Notes: generated from the letters alone by a model not told the origin. DNA of 54,830 nt from Seramator thermalis (GCF_004138125.1 NZ_RXHS01000003.1:1-54830), one strand, 5' to 3'; numbered from the stretch's first letter, positions 7,899 to 18,748 are shown. Numbers and translations are program-made.

Positions 7899-9350
7899 TT
7901 ATAAATTCTTTCGCGCTTGTAATTCCCAAGTGCGGATCCGGTCTTTGTAGAAATTGTAGGCGTTCGTTTTTTCGATGCTTAATGCGGCATCCGAATTGCC
8001 TTCCCAACGACGACACAAATAAAGCACATCGTAAATGCGACCGATTTGAAATCGGCGCGAAATATTCAGTCCCAGTGCATAATCTTCGCCATAACTGGTG
8101 TTAGGCAGTTTCATTTCGCGAAGAACGGGGGTATAAAATGCTCTCGGCGCACCGAGTCCGTTGATGCGCAGGGCATTGTTGCGTCCGTTCTCGGGGGTCC
8201 ATTCGCGATGATCGATGATGCCGGGCGGAATCATCTGCATGTCGAAATTCGTCATTTGATACGTACCTACCACCATTGCGCAGTTCTGCTCATAAAAGGC
8301 ATTCACGATTTTTTGCAGCGTGTCGTTGCCACTGTACACATCGTCGCTGTCGAGCTGAACGGCAAATTTTCCACATTTGGGATGGTGTATGCCGAAATTC
8401 CAGCAACCGCCGATGCCCAAATCGTCGCGATCGGGAATGAGATGAATCAGCCTTTCGTCGGCCGAAAACTCGTCGATTGCTTGCGTGGTGCCGTCGGTGG
8501 AATGGTTGTCGATCACGATGAGGTTGAACTTGAAATCGGTTTGCTGTGCAAGCACCGAGGCGATGGCATCCTTAATGGTTTTTACCCGATTGCGAACGGG
8601 GATGATTACGGAGGCTTCGTATTCGAATGTTCCCTTGTCGAATTCGATTTTTTCGAATTTGGGTTTCAGATAGGCGCCGATTTCCTTGAGGTGTTGCGTG
8701 CAGGCGGCTTCCATTTCTATTTGGAGCTGCCGGTTTTTGGGATCGACGTAATCGAAAATCTTCTGTCCCGACAATCGGGTATCTTCTTCCGCTTCGGTGT
8801 AAAGGTATTCGTTGATGTGGACCGGCAAGTGCTGTTGCGATATTTTCAGCCGAAGGCTGTAAAGCCCCGCAAACAGATATTTTTCTGCTCGCATTTTTCG
8901 TGCAGCATCTTTCAAAGCTTTCGTGCGGTAGAGGATGAGCGAACCAAAATCGAAATCGTCGCGCAAACTGCCTTCCTGATAGTCGATCACCGGATGATTT
9001 TTCTTTTCGCCATCTGTTGTCGCGTAGTAATCCGAATAAACCATTCCGGCCTTTGTGTCTTCGGCGATTTGCACCATGCGCTCCATTGCAAAATATCCCG
9101 GTCGGAGAACGGTAGATTTTTGATAGAGCAACGCAAAGTCGGATGTGCACTTCCGTGCAATTTTCCTGACGGTTTCGCAACTGTAGAGCGAATCGATTTC
9201 GATATTCTTGCAGCCTTTGAGGGTTTCTTTCACATCCGGCGGCGTCAACAGAAAAATATTGCGTATCGATTTCGATTGTTTCAACTCGGCAACGGTGGTC
9301 GCTGCTTGCTCGGGTTGAGAATACAGAATGAAGGCATCGATTTTTTTCAT
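7899..9350 (-). CDS. Two-domain family 2 glycosyltransferase
   Basis: A 483-aa cytoplasmic protein. The C-terminal half (about 243-483) is a GT-A/GT2 domain: [10 protein letters not shown] start, VIDNHSTDG, and the nucleotide-sugar/metal site DSDD at 334-337. The N-terminal half looks like a second, eroded GT-A domain with an YSDYY motif at 105-109. A synthetic enzyme inside a degradative peptidoglycan operon is unexpected. It may build an envelope glycan from recycled sugar, but donor and acceptor cannot be named. Gaps to neighbours are 19 and 36 bp. Confidence 0.85.
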   Translation of the reverse strand: MKKIDAFILYSQPEQAATTVAELKQSKSIRNIFLLTPPDVKETLKGCKNIEIDSLYSCETVRKIARKCTSDFALLYQKSTVLRPGYFAMERMVQIAEDTKAGMVYSDYYATTDGEKKNHPVIDYQEGSLRDDFDFGSLILYRTKALKDAARKMRAEKYLFAGLYSLRLKISQQHLPVHINEYLYTEAEEDTRLSGQKIFDYVDPKNRQLQIEMEAACTQHLKEIGAYLKPKFEKIEFDKGTFEYEASVIIPVRNRVKTIKDAIASVLAQQTDFKFNLIVIDNHSTDGTTQAIDEFSADERLIHLIPDRDDLGIGGCWNFGIHHPKCGKFAVQLDSDDVYSGNDTLQKIVNAFYEQNCAMVVGTYQMTNFDMQMIPPGIIDHREWTPENGRNNALRINGLGAPRAFYTPVLREMKLPNTSYGEDYALGLNISRRFQIGRIYDVLYLCRRWEGNSDAALSIEKTNAYNFYKDRIRTWELQARKNL

Positions 9351-9386
9351 GTTATGGGAAATGATGTTTTAAAATTTTCGATAAAG

Positions 9387-12300
9387 TTATTCCATTGCCT
9401 TGAGAATACCGCCAATCAGCTCGTTTTTTTTATGCTGATCTTTTATGGCTTCGATCGGGAAACCCAAAACGCACGAACGGTATTTTTCTCCTTTAAAGAT
9501 TATGCCGGCACTCCTGTTGTTTTCCGCATAGCGAAAAACGGTGTAGGCATTGTTGCCGGCCGGTTCTATCGCTTCGGGATGTTCCACGGCATAGCTTTCG
9601 CTGTTCGGCGTATTATAGTATTCGTAGTTGCCGACAATGGATGCAAAAGGCGAGGCTGCGGATTTTATTTTTCCGGCAACGGCGCCGTTGCTGTTTCTCA
9701 ATTTAAATTTCAGCGTTTGCTCCGCCCAATTGCGATCGCGATCGGTGGCACGAGGATTGTCCCAAAAGTCGCTTCCCACAAAGGCTCCGCTTATGAGAAT
9801 ATTTCCACCTCCGTTGCAATAGTCCGTAACGATTTCCTGAATCTCGGGCGAAAATGTTTTGTATTTCGGCGGCATGGCGCCGCGTGCAACGCTCCACTCG
9901 CGCTGTTTGCCCAAGATCCAGTCCACAAGGCGGTATTTCGACAAACTCACCGTTCCGTTTTCCACCGCAGCGGCCGAGCACGAGACGAACGAATATCCCG
10001 CTTCGGCAAAACCCTGTCCGTGAACGTAAGGATAATCGAACGTGTTGCCGGCAATTTCGGTAGTTTCGTAATCGGCATTGCTGTCGCCAAACCCCGCTGC
10101 ATCGTCGTCCATCCAGGGAATCACGCGACGAAATTCGTGCATTTGTCCCGTAAAATGGTGATCGGAAATATAGGGAACTCCATTGTCAACGATTCCCGCA
10201 AAGCCGGCTATGCTGTCGTTGGTAGTCGTAAAACTGAAGGGTGCGGAGACTCGGGTGAATCCATTGACAATGAGTGCTTCACTTTTCTGATTCGAACGGC
10301 GGCACACCGACAGGATTTCCGAAGGGAAACTCTTACCGCCGTCATTCGCAGCTACCACTCGATAGCTGTATATCTTGTCTTTTTCGATAGGCAGTTTGCA
10401 CTGCGCGGATGTTACGACGATGCCATTATCGAAACCGCCTCCGTCGATGCGTGTATAAACGATGTATTTCGCAGGTTGTGCCGACGGTTCGGAAGGATCG
10501 GGCGTGGGCTGCCACGACAGTTCCACTTCGGTATCGCCCGAAAAGGCAGCTGCAAAATCTTTTACCGGCAAGGGTTGCACCACATAGGGGCGATTGTATT
10601 GCGAAGCAATGAATTTGAGCATTCCCTTGTAAACGGCGCGGCTGACTGTGAAACGAAACGCAGGATCGAGTCCGTAGCGCATGTCGGCAAAATTTTGGTG
10701 CGAAAGCAGTTCGAGCAGCATGGTCGGCACGTTGGGTGTGCGTGCTTCGGCATACGATCGGTTCCACATCGGGCGACGCGTCCAGTCGGGTTCGAAGTTG
10801 CGGCGAACGTCGTCGGTAATCTGTTGCATGATCAATTCGGTGAGGTCGCGTGAGGCCTGACGCGAAGTTCCGTTTTCGAAACGTTCGTCGTTGAAGTGCG
10901 TCATGTAAATGCCGAGCGTGCCTACGATGCTGTCGCCCCATAGTGTGCCCGCATCGCTGTGAAAAGCAAATGCCAGATCGATCGGTATTTTCAGCCCTTC
11001 GGCTTTGGGCAGCACCGGAGATCCGCCTGCCAGATAATTTACCCAAACGCCGCGACTCGCATAGTCGTCGGTGTAATCGTTTTTCCCTTCCGAGCGGTTG
11101 TAAATGCTGTCGGGGATTCCGGCCCATTGCTGCCAGTAGCGCGATCCTTCCGCATAGCGGGGATAGCCGCTTGTTTCGGGCGAGTAGGGGATAGCCGTAA
11201 CCGAGGTTTGCGTGCGTGTTGCCGATTCCGAACTTTTGGCGTTGACGCTTTCAAATCCCCGGACATTCGGCATTCGGGCGATGTTTCCCATTCCTCCGCC
11301 AACCTTCACGGCATCGGCAACGATGGTTCTTCCCGCTTTTCGCGATTTGTTGGATAGCACCACTTTGTTTTCTTTGCCCGGTTCGAAAGGGAAGTATCCG
11401 AGAAAAATCCATGTTCCGCCGCCCATTTGCTGGTTTACCGCAAAACGGGTCTCACCACCGGCATGGTGCACGGTGTAGCATGCATCGTCGGCACTGTTTT
11501 TCGTGCTTTGATAGGCCACATACACGCCGTAAGTACCTTTTTGGGGAACATCAAACGACCATTCCACGACGCTTTCTTTTCCTTTTGCAACGGTTTTTAC
11601 CTGACGGGCCGATCCCATCCCGAAAGGATTTTCGCCGTCGAGATATACTTTTTTCGGATTGGCAAAGCCGGGATTTTCCGTATTCCGCCATGCTTCGCTG
11701 CCTGATGTTTCGCGGTAGGCCGTTGCCGGCGAACTTCCGTCGTTATCGATAATCAATTCCGTTTTGTTGTAGTCGCGTTCGCGAGGGAGCAACACGTTGG
11801 CGCCGGCATTTTCGAGCATGGGCACCAAAAAAGGAACGACATAACTTTGCGTATAAAGGTCTTCCACCGTTTGGAAAATGCGGGCGCGTTGCCATTCCCA
11901 TCGGCCGAGTTTCTGTTCGTAGTAATATCCGTGACTTTGCCACAAAGCGATGTGATTGTTAGCCAATCCTTTGCCCGCTTTACCGGCCGGATCGGAAAGG
12001 TTGGTAACGAGCGGCGTTTTCACTTTCGGAGCGATGATGCGGCTTTTGTCCTTGTGAGCGGTTCTGTAGAAGTTTGGGATGAGATTGCTGATTTCCTGCT
12101 TGTCGCTATAAATAGCGAGACGATATTTTTTTATTTGTCCGGGCAAGTATTGTCGCACACTGTCATAGATGTGCCGAACCGTGTTTTCGCGCATGGGAAG
12201 GTACGAAAGTGCCGGATTGACGTAGAGTTCCACGGTTTTTTTGCGATTGTTCACGGCAGTGCTGTCAATCTGCACGGTTGCTTTGCTGTGAAGCGTTTCG

Positions 12301-12422
12301 TAATAAACGTTTGTCAAGAAGGCATTTATCTTTATCCGGTAGGTATTGTCGATGGCTTGTTGACCGAATATCGAAATCGAACACAGAAATATGAATGTGG
12401 TGACGAGCGTGGTTTTTTTCAT
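9387..12422 (-). CDS. Secreted N-acetylmuramoyl-L-alanine amidase with golvesin-like and Fn3 domains
   Basis: A 1011-aa exported protein: signal peptide 1-21 (ending SIFGQQ). The zinc amidase fold appears split, with a first half around 150-220 (NHIALWQSHG, a downstream Glu) and a second half around 485-610 (AFHSDAGT, then LLELLSHQN). A golvesin C-terminal-like beta domain lies between them (about 225-375). An Fn3 module follows at about 620-715, then a unique C-terminal region. Bacteroidota homologues are often mislabelled xanthan lyase. The likely reaction is removal of stem peptides from MurNAc, giving the denuded glycan that SpoIID and NamZ need. Zinc-ligand assignment is by eye. Confidence 0.82.
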   Translation of the reverse strand: MKKTTLVTTFIFLCSISIFGQQAIDNTYRIKINAFLTNVYYETLHSKATVQIDSTAVNNRKKTVELYVNPALSYLPMRENTVRHIYDSVRQYLPGQIKKYRLAIYSDKQEISNLIPNFYRTAHKDKSRIIAPKVKTPLVTNLSDPAGKAGKGLANNHIALWQSHGYYYEQKLGRWEWQRARIFQTVEDLYTQSYVVPFLVPMLENAGANVLLPRERDYNKTELIIDNDGSSPATAYRETSGSEAWRNTENPGFANPKKVYLDGENPFGMGSARQVKTVAKGKESVVEWSFDVPQKGTYGVYVAYQSTKNSADDACYTVHHAGGETRFAVNQQMGGGTWIFLGYFPFEPGKENKVVLSNKSRKAGRTIVADAVKVGGGMGNIARMPNVRGFESVNAKSSESATRTQTSVTAIPYSPETSGYPRYAEGSRYWQQWAGIPDSIYNRSEGKNDYTDDYASRGVWVNYLAGGSPVLPKAEGLKIPIDLAFAFHSDAGTLWGDSIVGTLGIYMTHFNDERFENGTSRQASRDLTELIMQQITDDVRRNFEPDWTRRPMWNRSYAEARTPNVPTMLLELLSHQNFADMRYGLDPAFRFTVSRAVYKGMLKFIASQYNRPYVVQPLPVKDFAAAFSGDTEVELSWQPTPDPSEPSAQPAKYIVYTRIDGGGFDNGIVVTSAQCKLPIEKDKIYSYRVVAANDGGKSFPSEILSVCRRSNQKSEALIVNGFTRVSAPFSFTTTNDSIAGFAGIVDNGVPYISDHHFTGQMHEFRRVIPWMDDDAAGFGDSNADYETTEIAGNTFDYPYVHGQGFAEAGYSFVSCSAAAVENGTVSLSKYRLVDWILGKQREWSVARGAMPPKYKTFSPEIQEIVTDYCNGGGNILISGAFVGSDFWDNPRATDRDRNWAEQTLKFKLRNSNGAVAGKIKSAASPFASIVGNYEYYNTPNSESYAVEHPEAIEPAGNNAYTVFRYAENNRSAGIIFKGEKYRSCVLGFPIEAIKDQHKKNELIGGILKAME

Positions 12423-12445
12423 TGATTCGGATTGTTTTGGATTTG

Positions 12446-12955
12446 CTACCCTGCCGGGTTTAGTTCATAGGTTTCGAAGGAATAGTCGTAGGCATGTTTC
12501 TCGTCCGACGGATGTTTTTCGGCATCCAACTGTTTCCAATTCGTCCAGTCGATATCGGGGAAAAACGTATCGGCATCGCCGAAGGTGTGATGAATGCGGG
12601 TGATATACAACCGATTTACGCAGGGTAGGGCGGTTCTGTACAAGTGTGCTCCGCCGATAATGAAAATTTTCTCGTCGTCGATCGTGGCCATCCTTATTTT
12701 TTCAGGCGTACGACAGACCATGCATCCCGGAAAATCTTCTGCCTTCCCCGAAGTCAACACGATATTTTTGCGATTGGGCAATGCCCCTTTGGGCAACGAT
12801 TCAAAAGTTTTTCGTCCCATCACCACCGTATAGTTTTCGGTGATACGTTTGAAGTGTTTCAAATCGTTGGGCAAATGGCACAACAAGTTCCCGTTTTTGC
12901 CGATAGCATTTTTTTCGTCCAATGCCACCACAATGGCTATTTCTTTATTCATCAT
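12446..12955 (-). CDS. folA: Dihydrofolate reductase
   Basis: A 169-aa cytoplasmic enzyme reducing dihydrofolate to tetrahydrofolate with NADPH. Seen: IVVALDEKNAIGKNGNLLCHLPND start, the cofactor block MGRKTFESLPKGALPNRKN, and IIGGAHLY. Two ATG codons stand in tandem at 12955 and 12952. It is the usual partner of thyA, which lies about 540 bp upstream on the same strand across a repeat-rich spacer. It is followed after only 23 bp by the amidase gene, so it probably leads the peptidoglycan operon. Confidence 0.96.
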   Translation of the reverse strand: MMNKEIAIVVALDEKNAIGKNGNLLCHLPNDLKHFKRITENYTVVMGRKTFESLPKGALPNRKNIVLTSGKAEDFPGCMVCRTPEKIRMATIDDEKIFIIGGAHLYRTALPCVNRLYITRIHHTFGDADTFFPDIDWTNWKQLDAEKHPSDEKHAYDYSFETYELNPAG

Positions 12956-13499
12956 TTCTTATTTCTCATTTCCGACTTCTCATTTCTCATTTCTCTTCCC
13001 GCGTTGAAACAATGTTCCTGAAAAGTTCTCGCAGATCTTCGCAGATTTCCCCGCAGATTTTCGCAGATAATTTTGTGGAAATTGTGGCGGTAAATTTACA
13101 ATTCCGAATTCGAAGCTCCTGTTTCCAACTTCCGACTTCTCATTTCTCATTTCTAACTCCTCATTTCTCTTCCCGCGTTGAAACAATGTTCCTGAAAAGT
13201 TCTCGCAGATTTTCGCAGAAAAAATCAGCGTTAATCAGCGAGATATTCAATCAGCGTTAATCAGCGAGAAAAAGTTCGGAAAAAGATTTCACGCAGATTT
13301 TCGCAAATTTCCTCGCAGATGTTCGCAGAAAAACAACAAAGATCGCTGCACTGCAGTTCCGTCTTGGTGCGCTCAAGTCATTTCATGCAAAGATTTCAAA
13401 ACCAAATACTTGCGAGAGTGATTCGCTATCCACTGTATCCATCAATGAATCAACAAATCGTTAAATTCTCAAATCACCACCAGTCTCCAACCTCCAACC
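12956..13499. repeat. Repeat-rich spacer between folA and thyA
   Basis: No gene is seen. A 50-bp segment is repeated perfectly at 12987-13036 and 13161-13210 (it contains CCCGCGTTGAAACAATG). A 25-bp pyrimidine-rich segment (TTCCGACTTCTCATTTCTC...) is repeated at 12970-12994 and 13130-13154. The rest is packed with the short motifs CGCAGAT and ATCAGCG. The pattern looks like duplication of an intergenic repeat family, not coding sequence. Confidence 0.85.
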
Positions 13500-14294
13500 T
13501 TACACACTCACTTCCCCCTTGATGGCCGGGTGCGGATCGTAACCGATCAGTTCGAAATCTTCGAACGTGAAGTCGAAAATATTTTTCACATCGGGATTTA
13601 GTTTCATCGTTGGCAGTGGGCGCGGATCGCGAGTGAGCTGCAGCTTCACCTGCTCCAGGTGATTCAGATAGATGTGTGCATCGCCGAGCGTGTGAACGAA
13701 ATCGCCTTCCTGCAAACCCGTAACCTGCGCCATCATTTTCAGCAGCAGTGCATACGAAGCAATGTTGAACGGTACGCCCAAAAAAATGTCGGCGCTGCGC
13801 TGATAGAGCTGCAAGCTCAGTTTGCCGTCGGCTACATAAAACTGAAACAGGGCGTGGCAGGGAGCCAGATGCATTTCGGGCAATTCGGCCACGTTCCATG
13901 CACTGACGACAATGCGGCGCGAATCGGGATTGTTCTTGATCGCCTCCACCGCTTGCGAAATCTGATCGATGGTGCCGCCCTTGTAGTCGGGCCACGATCG
14001 CCACTGACGGCCGTAAATGGGGCCGAGATCGCCGTTGGCGTCCGCCCATTCGTCCCAGATGGTTACTTTGTGATCGTGCAGATAGCGGATGTTGGTGTCG
14101 CCACGCAAAAACCACAGCAGTTCGTAGATGATCGATTTCACGTGAAGTTTTTTAGTCGTGAGCAGCGGAAATCCCTCGCTCATCGGGTATCGGCTTTGAT
14201 GACCGAAAATGCTGATGGTGCCGGTTCCGGTGCGGTCGTCTTTCCGAATGCCTTCATCCAACACGCGTTGCAATAAATCGAGATATTGTTTCAT
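13500..14294 (-). CDS. thyA: Thymidylate synthase
   Basis: Makes dTMP from dUMP using methylene-tetrahydrofolate, producing the dihydrofolate that FolA recycles. From ATG at 14294 it is 264 aa, exactly the E. coli length; an upstream in-frame ATG would add nine unconserved residues. Seen: [11 protein letters not shown], the catalytic Cys146 in [10 protein letters not shown], the RRIVVSAWN dUMP-phosphate site (Arg126/Arg127), and the folate-binding C-terminus ending IKGEVSV. Confidence 0.98.
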   Translation of the reverse strand: MKQYLDLLQRVLDEGIRKDDRTGTGTISIFGHQSRYPMSEGFPLLTTKKLHVKSIIYELLWFLRGDTNIRYLHDHKVTIWDEWADANGDLGPIYGRQWRSWPDYKGGTIDQISQAVEAIKNNPDSRRIVVSAWNVAELPEMHLAPCHALFQFYVADGKLSLQLYQRSADIFLGVPFNIASYALLLKMMAQVTGLQEGDFVHTLGDAHIYLNHLEQVKLQLTRDPRPLPTMKLNPDVKNIFDFTFEDFELIGYDPHPAIKGEVSV

Positions 14295-14441
14295 TTTTCG
14301 TTTTGTACTAGTAAAAAACAAAAATAACCAATTTTCCGTTTCAACCCACCGATTGTGGATGCGAAATTATCGGGGGATTGTTGCGGATAAATTTGGGGGC
14401 GAAATATTTATTGCCTCGATGATTTGGAAATCCCTACGTTG

Positions 14442-14461
14442 GGGCGAAAAATTTTTCGCCC
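14442..14461. repeat. REP-like palindrome downstream of the RAYT gene
   Basis: A perfect 20-bp palindrome, GGGCGAAAAATTTTTCGCCC, 8 bp beyond the RAYT stop codon. It has the same core as two palindromes inside the RAYT coding region, so it is probably a recognition site of that transposase. It could double as a terminator hairpin. Confidence 0.85.
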
Positions 14462-14468
14462 TAATCAT

Positions 14469-15074
<606 letters not shown>

Positions 15075-15112
15075 TATTTTTTATTCTTACCGATTATAAA
15101 TCTTATCCTTTT

Positions 15113-18100
15113 TCATTTTTCTCCTTCTACAATTTTTATCTCCTCGTCTGTCAGCTCATATAATTTGTACACCAATTGGTCGATTTCCTTTTCCCATTCG
15201 CTGGTGTCTGAATGTGGGTTATCTTTTTTTGCGGCGAGGATTTGATCGACCAGCGATTCGATTTGTGATACTATTGGCTGATTGGATGATGTGATGGGCG
15301 GAATGGGAAGATTTTCCAAAAATGCTTTTTTATATCTATATCCTTCTTTACCTAAACCACCTCCTGCATACCATTGTTTAAAAAAATAATTTACTGGTTG
15401 TGAATTTAATAAGCCACAAATGAATTTAACTTTTTCCCCTGTCATCAAAAAACTAGTTGCTTCCACATAAAAATAGTCAGTATCATAATAAAATTGTGGA
15501 CTTCTAACAATTTCAGAATACACCACCTTCTCCTTCTCAAATTCTTTTAAATAATTTTCTTTAGGGTTATTATCTAATTCAAGCCAATGATGTTGTCCCG
15601 TATAATCTTTATTAATATACACTTTACTTTGTCTATCATATTTACACTGACCCCTATTTTTTAATTGTTCTTCATATCTTGTTAAATGTTGAACTATAGA
15701 AGGATATAAATGTGATTCTTTATAAAAATTAAATTTTGCTATTATCACCCACAGCCCAGCCCACTCATAATGATACCGCTTTATATCTCGACCGCGCAAT
15801 ATAGGCTTGATGATAGCCTCGGTGCGGCGTCGTTCCTCTTCGTCCCGGCAATGATCCAATATCTCCTGCCGTTTGTCGCTGTCGATGATAAAGGCTTCGT
15901 TCAATCCGGTTTTTATACCATAATAAATATTTACATTCCAATCTTTCAGCGGTTTGCCGATGCGTTCGATTTTCTCTTTGAGTTGCTGCTCGGCGTTGCT
16001 GCCAATGAACCACGCATCAGCCGAAAGATTGGAGAGAAGCGTCCCGTTTTTTTCCAGTAATGCAGCGAAATCGAGTTGATTTTTATTCTTTTCGTTCACG
16101 GTAATGGCACGCAGGCAATGTTGGTTTTTCGCTTTCTGCACGATGAGGATGTTGGTATCCACCGTTGCATTGTCGAACACATCGGGGCCCAAATCAATCA
16201 ATATCACAGGGTTGTATTGTGTGAAAAAACGTCTCAACTTTTCGCCGTAACCTGCCCGCATCCATTTGTTGGAAGTGATGAAGGCAAGATGTCCGCCCTC
16301 GCGGAGGAACGACATTCCCTTTTCGTAAAATAGGCAATAGATATCCCCTGTTCTTTCGAAAGTGGCGAAGGACTGATTTTTGTACAGGTCGGCATATTTG
16401 AGCTTGTCGTTGCATGCTTTCTGCAATTGAATGTACGGCGGATTGCCGATGACGATGTCGAAGCCGTCCCGGATGCCGAACATCCATTCGGGGTCGAACC
16501 AGTCGGCGTGGGTGTTTTGGTCGAACGGATCCCACGACGTTATCTTGTCCGTTTTATCGTTGGGATAACCAAGATTGGTAAATTCGTCTTTCAACCGGGA
16601 TCGAAGTTCGGTGAGTTGTTTTTCCAATCTGATTTTTTCGCTTCGGCTGTTGGTATAGAATATCTTTTCGCGGATGTCAAATAGTTTTTTTTCCAACGCT
16701 TCCACTTCGGCATTTTTAAAGTGTGAAAACGATTTCTCCGAATCGGTTTCCAAATTGATGAGCGAATTGGCCGCCACAAATTTGGTTTCGAGATTGGGCA
16801 ATGCCCTGATATCGCGGTTTGGCTTGTTATCGTCCACTTCCTGCTCGATGAGCAGCGAGATGAAAAAGCGCAGCTTACTTATCTGAATGGCTATTTCCTG
16901 AATATCTACCCCGAAGATGCAGTTTTCGATGAGTCCGAGCTTGCGGATATAGTCGAGCGATTTGTTTTCGAGCGATTGCTCTACTTCCGCTTTTAATTCG
17001 ACGGGGACTTTTGCCAGCAAATTGGCTTTCCATTTTTGGTTTTCGGGATCGAGCTTATGCAGGGCGAGCACCAGATTGTGCAGGATGCCCATGGGGAAAG
17101 CGCCGCTTCCGCAAGCGGGGTCGAGTATTTTTATCTTTTCGATGCCGACGAGCATTTTGCGGGTATCTTCCTCGTCGTCGAACGGATTGCCATTGTCGGT
17201 GTACGAAAAAAGGCTGCGGAGTTTTTCGCGATGATTTTCGTCGTTGCCAAGTAGGGCGGAAAAATGTTGAATGAGGGATTCTTTCACCATGTAGTCCACA
17301 ATCTCGGGAGGCGTGTAGAAGCTGCCGGTTGATTTTCGGGCGGTTGTAGCCGTTTCCGGGTTGTAACTTGCCAGCAGGTTTTCGAATACGTTGCCCAGCA
17401 GTTCAGGGTCGAGAGCTACTTCTTCGTCGAGCGGCGTATTTTCTTCGACGGTGAAATTATAGCTATCGAGGATGGTAATCAGTCCGCGTACCTTTTTATG
17501 ATTGCCGTTTTCCAGATAGGCGGAAAGGTCGGTCTCCTGTTCTTCACGGGAGAAAAACAGATAATCGGGCACTTTGAGTCGTGTTTCATTCTTCGGATGG
17601 TCCGAAAAGCAATCGATGCGAATTACCTTGTCATCGACTTTCTTGTCGAGCGATTCGAACAATCCGCCGTTCAGAAACGGAATGTTGTCGAATTCCTTCA
17701 GAAAAGCCTCCTTATCGGTGATAAAGCGGCTGTAGCGATAGTAACCCTGTTGCAGATAACCGTCGTTGACGAAACCGAATTTTTTGGCATCATCGATAAA
17801 AATTCTACTTTGGGGATTATCTTTCCGCATGGGGGTGTTGAGCGTGGCAAAGAAGAGGTTTTGCAAGATGGCTTTGTAGTAGGTGCTGCCGGTCGCATCG
17901 CCGTAGTTCAGCAGCGTATCGACATACGATTTGTCGAAGAGGTTGGCAGGAATGAGCCGCTTCTCCTTCATAAACCAGATGAAGATGATGCGCGTAATCA
18001 TACGGATGAGGTTTTTTGCATTCCGGCTCTTTCGGTCCCGGTCTTCATCGTCCGGAAATTTTACCTGATCCATTGCCCAGAAATACCAATTGGACAGTTC

Positions 18101-18748
18101 CTCATAGAATTTTCGGTTAAGCACTTCGATGCTGAATACCTCTTGCCAAAACTCATACAGTTTCGTGAATGAGTTAACGGCTTTAGGGCCGGTAGTTTGT
18201 ATCCGAAGCTGATTGAGAATATCGAGATGCCCGCGATGGGGATGTTCCACATCAATATTGCGGAGGAGAGCGACCTTACCGGTTTTTTCACCTTCACGCC
18301 AGCTTTGTGCATAAGCCAAACGTTGTGTATTGGCAAAGGCGATGTAATGTTTTTGTCCGTCGGAATAACGAAATATCACCACCACCGGCGTGTAGCAAAA
18401 TTCGCGATTGAAAGCACGTGCTATTTCGGCCAATTGCGAACGTTTGGGCAATAAGCCGTTTTCGCGTAGGTGAAGGGTTACGCCAAAGATGAGAATGCCG
18501 TCGTAATCGGAACGAATATCGTCGATAGAGGTGCTTTTGTTTCCCTGAAAAGCCGCATCGTCCACCATGCCGACAAAATAAACGTCGTCCATCAGTCGGA
18601 AAACGGCATTGTCCTTGAACGTGTCTTTGAGGATGTCTTGCGGTCGCGCAGGATCGTCGGAAATGTAGTTGACCGGTACGTTGAGATCGGTAAATAAATC
18701 TTTAACCGCCTCAACAAAAGGCTTTGTTGTGAAATTGGATAAATTCAT
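15113..18748 (-). CDS. Large Eco57I-like DNA adenine methyltransferase of a probable defence module
   Basis: A 1211-aa protein. A long N-terminal region (about 1-470) of a kind seen in Type IIG/DISARM-like methylases precedes the N6-adenine methyltransferase core: FYTPPEIVDYMV, motif I DPACGSGAF at 543-551, and motif IV NPPY at 769-772. A TaqI-like target-recognition region fills the C-terminal third. I see no convincing PD-(D/E)xK nuclease site, so cleavage may depend on a partner. The upstream gene on the same strand encodes a PLD-nuclease/SNF2 helicase. The C-terminal third (roughly 15300-15780) is more A/T-rich than its surroundings, as is common for exchangeable recognition domains. Confidence 0.9.
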   Translation of the reverse strand: MNLSNFTTKPFVEAVKDLFTDLNVPVNYISDDPARPQDILKDTFKDNAVFRLMDDVYFVGMVDDAAFQGNKSTSIDDIRSDYDGILIFGVTLHLRENGLLPKRSQLAEIARAFNREFCYTPVVVIFRYSDGQKHYIAFANTQRLAYAQSWREGEKTGKVALLRNIDVEHPHRGHLDILNQLRIQTTGPKAVNSFTKLYEFWQEVFSIEVLNRKFYEELSNWYFWAMDQVKFPDDEDRDRKSRNAKNLIRMITRIIFIWFMKEKRLIPANLFDKSYVDTLLNYGDATGSTYYKAILQNLFFATLNTPMRKDNPQSRIFIDDAKKFGFVNDGYLQQGYYRYSRFITDKEAFLKEFDNIPFLNGGLFESLDKKVDDKVIRIDCFSDHPKNETRLKVPDYLFFSREEQETDLSAYLENGNHKKVRGLITILDSYNFTVEENTPLDEEVALDPELLGNVFENLLASYNPETATTARKSTGSFYTPPEIVDYMVKESLIQHFSALLGNDENHREKLRSLFSYTDNGNPFDDEEDTRKMLVGIEKIKILDPACGSGAFPMGILHNLVLALHKLDPENQKWKANLLAKVPVELKAEVEQSLENKSLDYIRKLGLIENCIFGVDIQEIAIQISKLRFFISLLIEQEVDDNKPNRDIRALPNLETKFVAANSLINLETDSEKSFSHFKNAEVEALEKKLFDIREKIFYTNSRSEKIRLEKQLTELRSRLKDEFTNLGYPNDKTDKITSWDPFDQNTHADWFDPEWMFGIRDGFDIVIGNPPYIQLQKACNDKLKYADLYKNQSFATFERTGDIYCLFYEKGMSFLREGGHLAFITSNKWMRAGYGEKLRRFFTQYNPVILIDLGPDVFDNATVDTNILIVQKAKNQHCLRAITVNEKNKNQLDFAALLEKNGTLLSNLSADAWFIGSNAEQQLKEKIERIGKPLKDWNVNIYYGIKTGLNEAFIIDSDKRQEILDHCRDEEERRRTEAIIKPILRGRDIKRYHYEWAGLWVIIAKFNFYKESHLYPSIVQHLTRYEEQLKNRGQCKYDRQSKVYINKDYTGQHHWLELDNNPKENYLKEFEKEKVVYSEIVRSPQFYYDTDYFYVEATSFLMTGEKVKFICGLLNSQPVNYFFKQWYAGGGLGKEGYRYKKAFLENLPIPPITSSNQPIVSQIESLVDQILAAKKDNPHSDTSEWEKEIDQLVYKLYELTDEEIKIVEGEK

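Noticed and set aside
8046-10853. Long plus-strand reading frame of 935 codons
   Set aside because: It lies opposite two well-supported genes (glycosyltransferase and amidase), has no domain I recognise, and follows from codon bias of the genes on the minus strand.
14442-14461. Terminator of the RAYT gene
   Set aside because: It could act as one, but the T run lies within the stem and not after it, and the same palindrome occurs twice inside the gene, so a REP element is the better reading.
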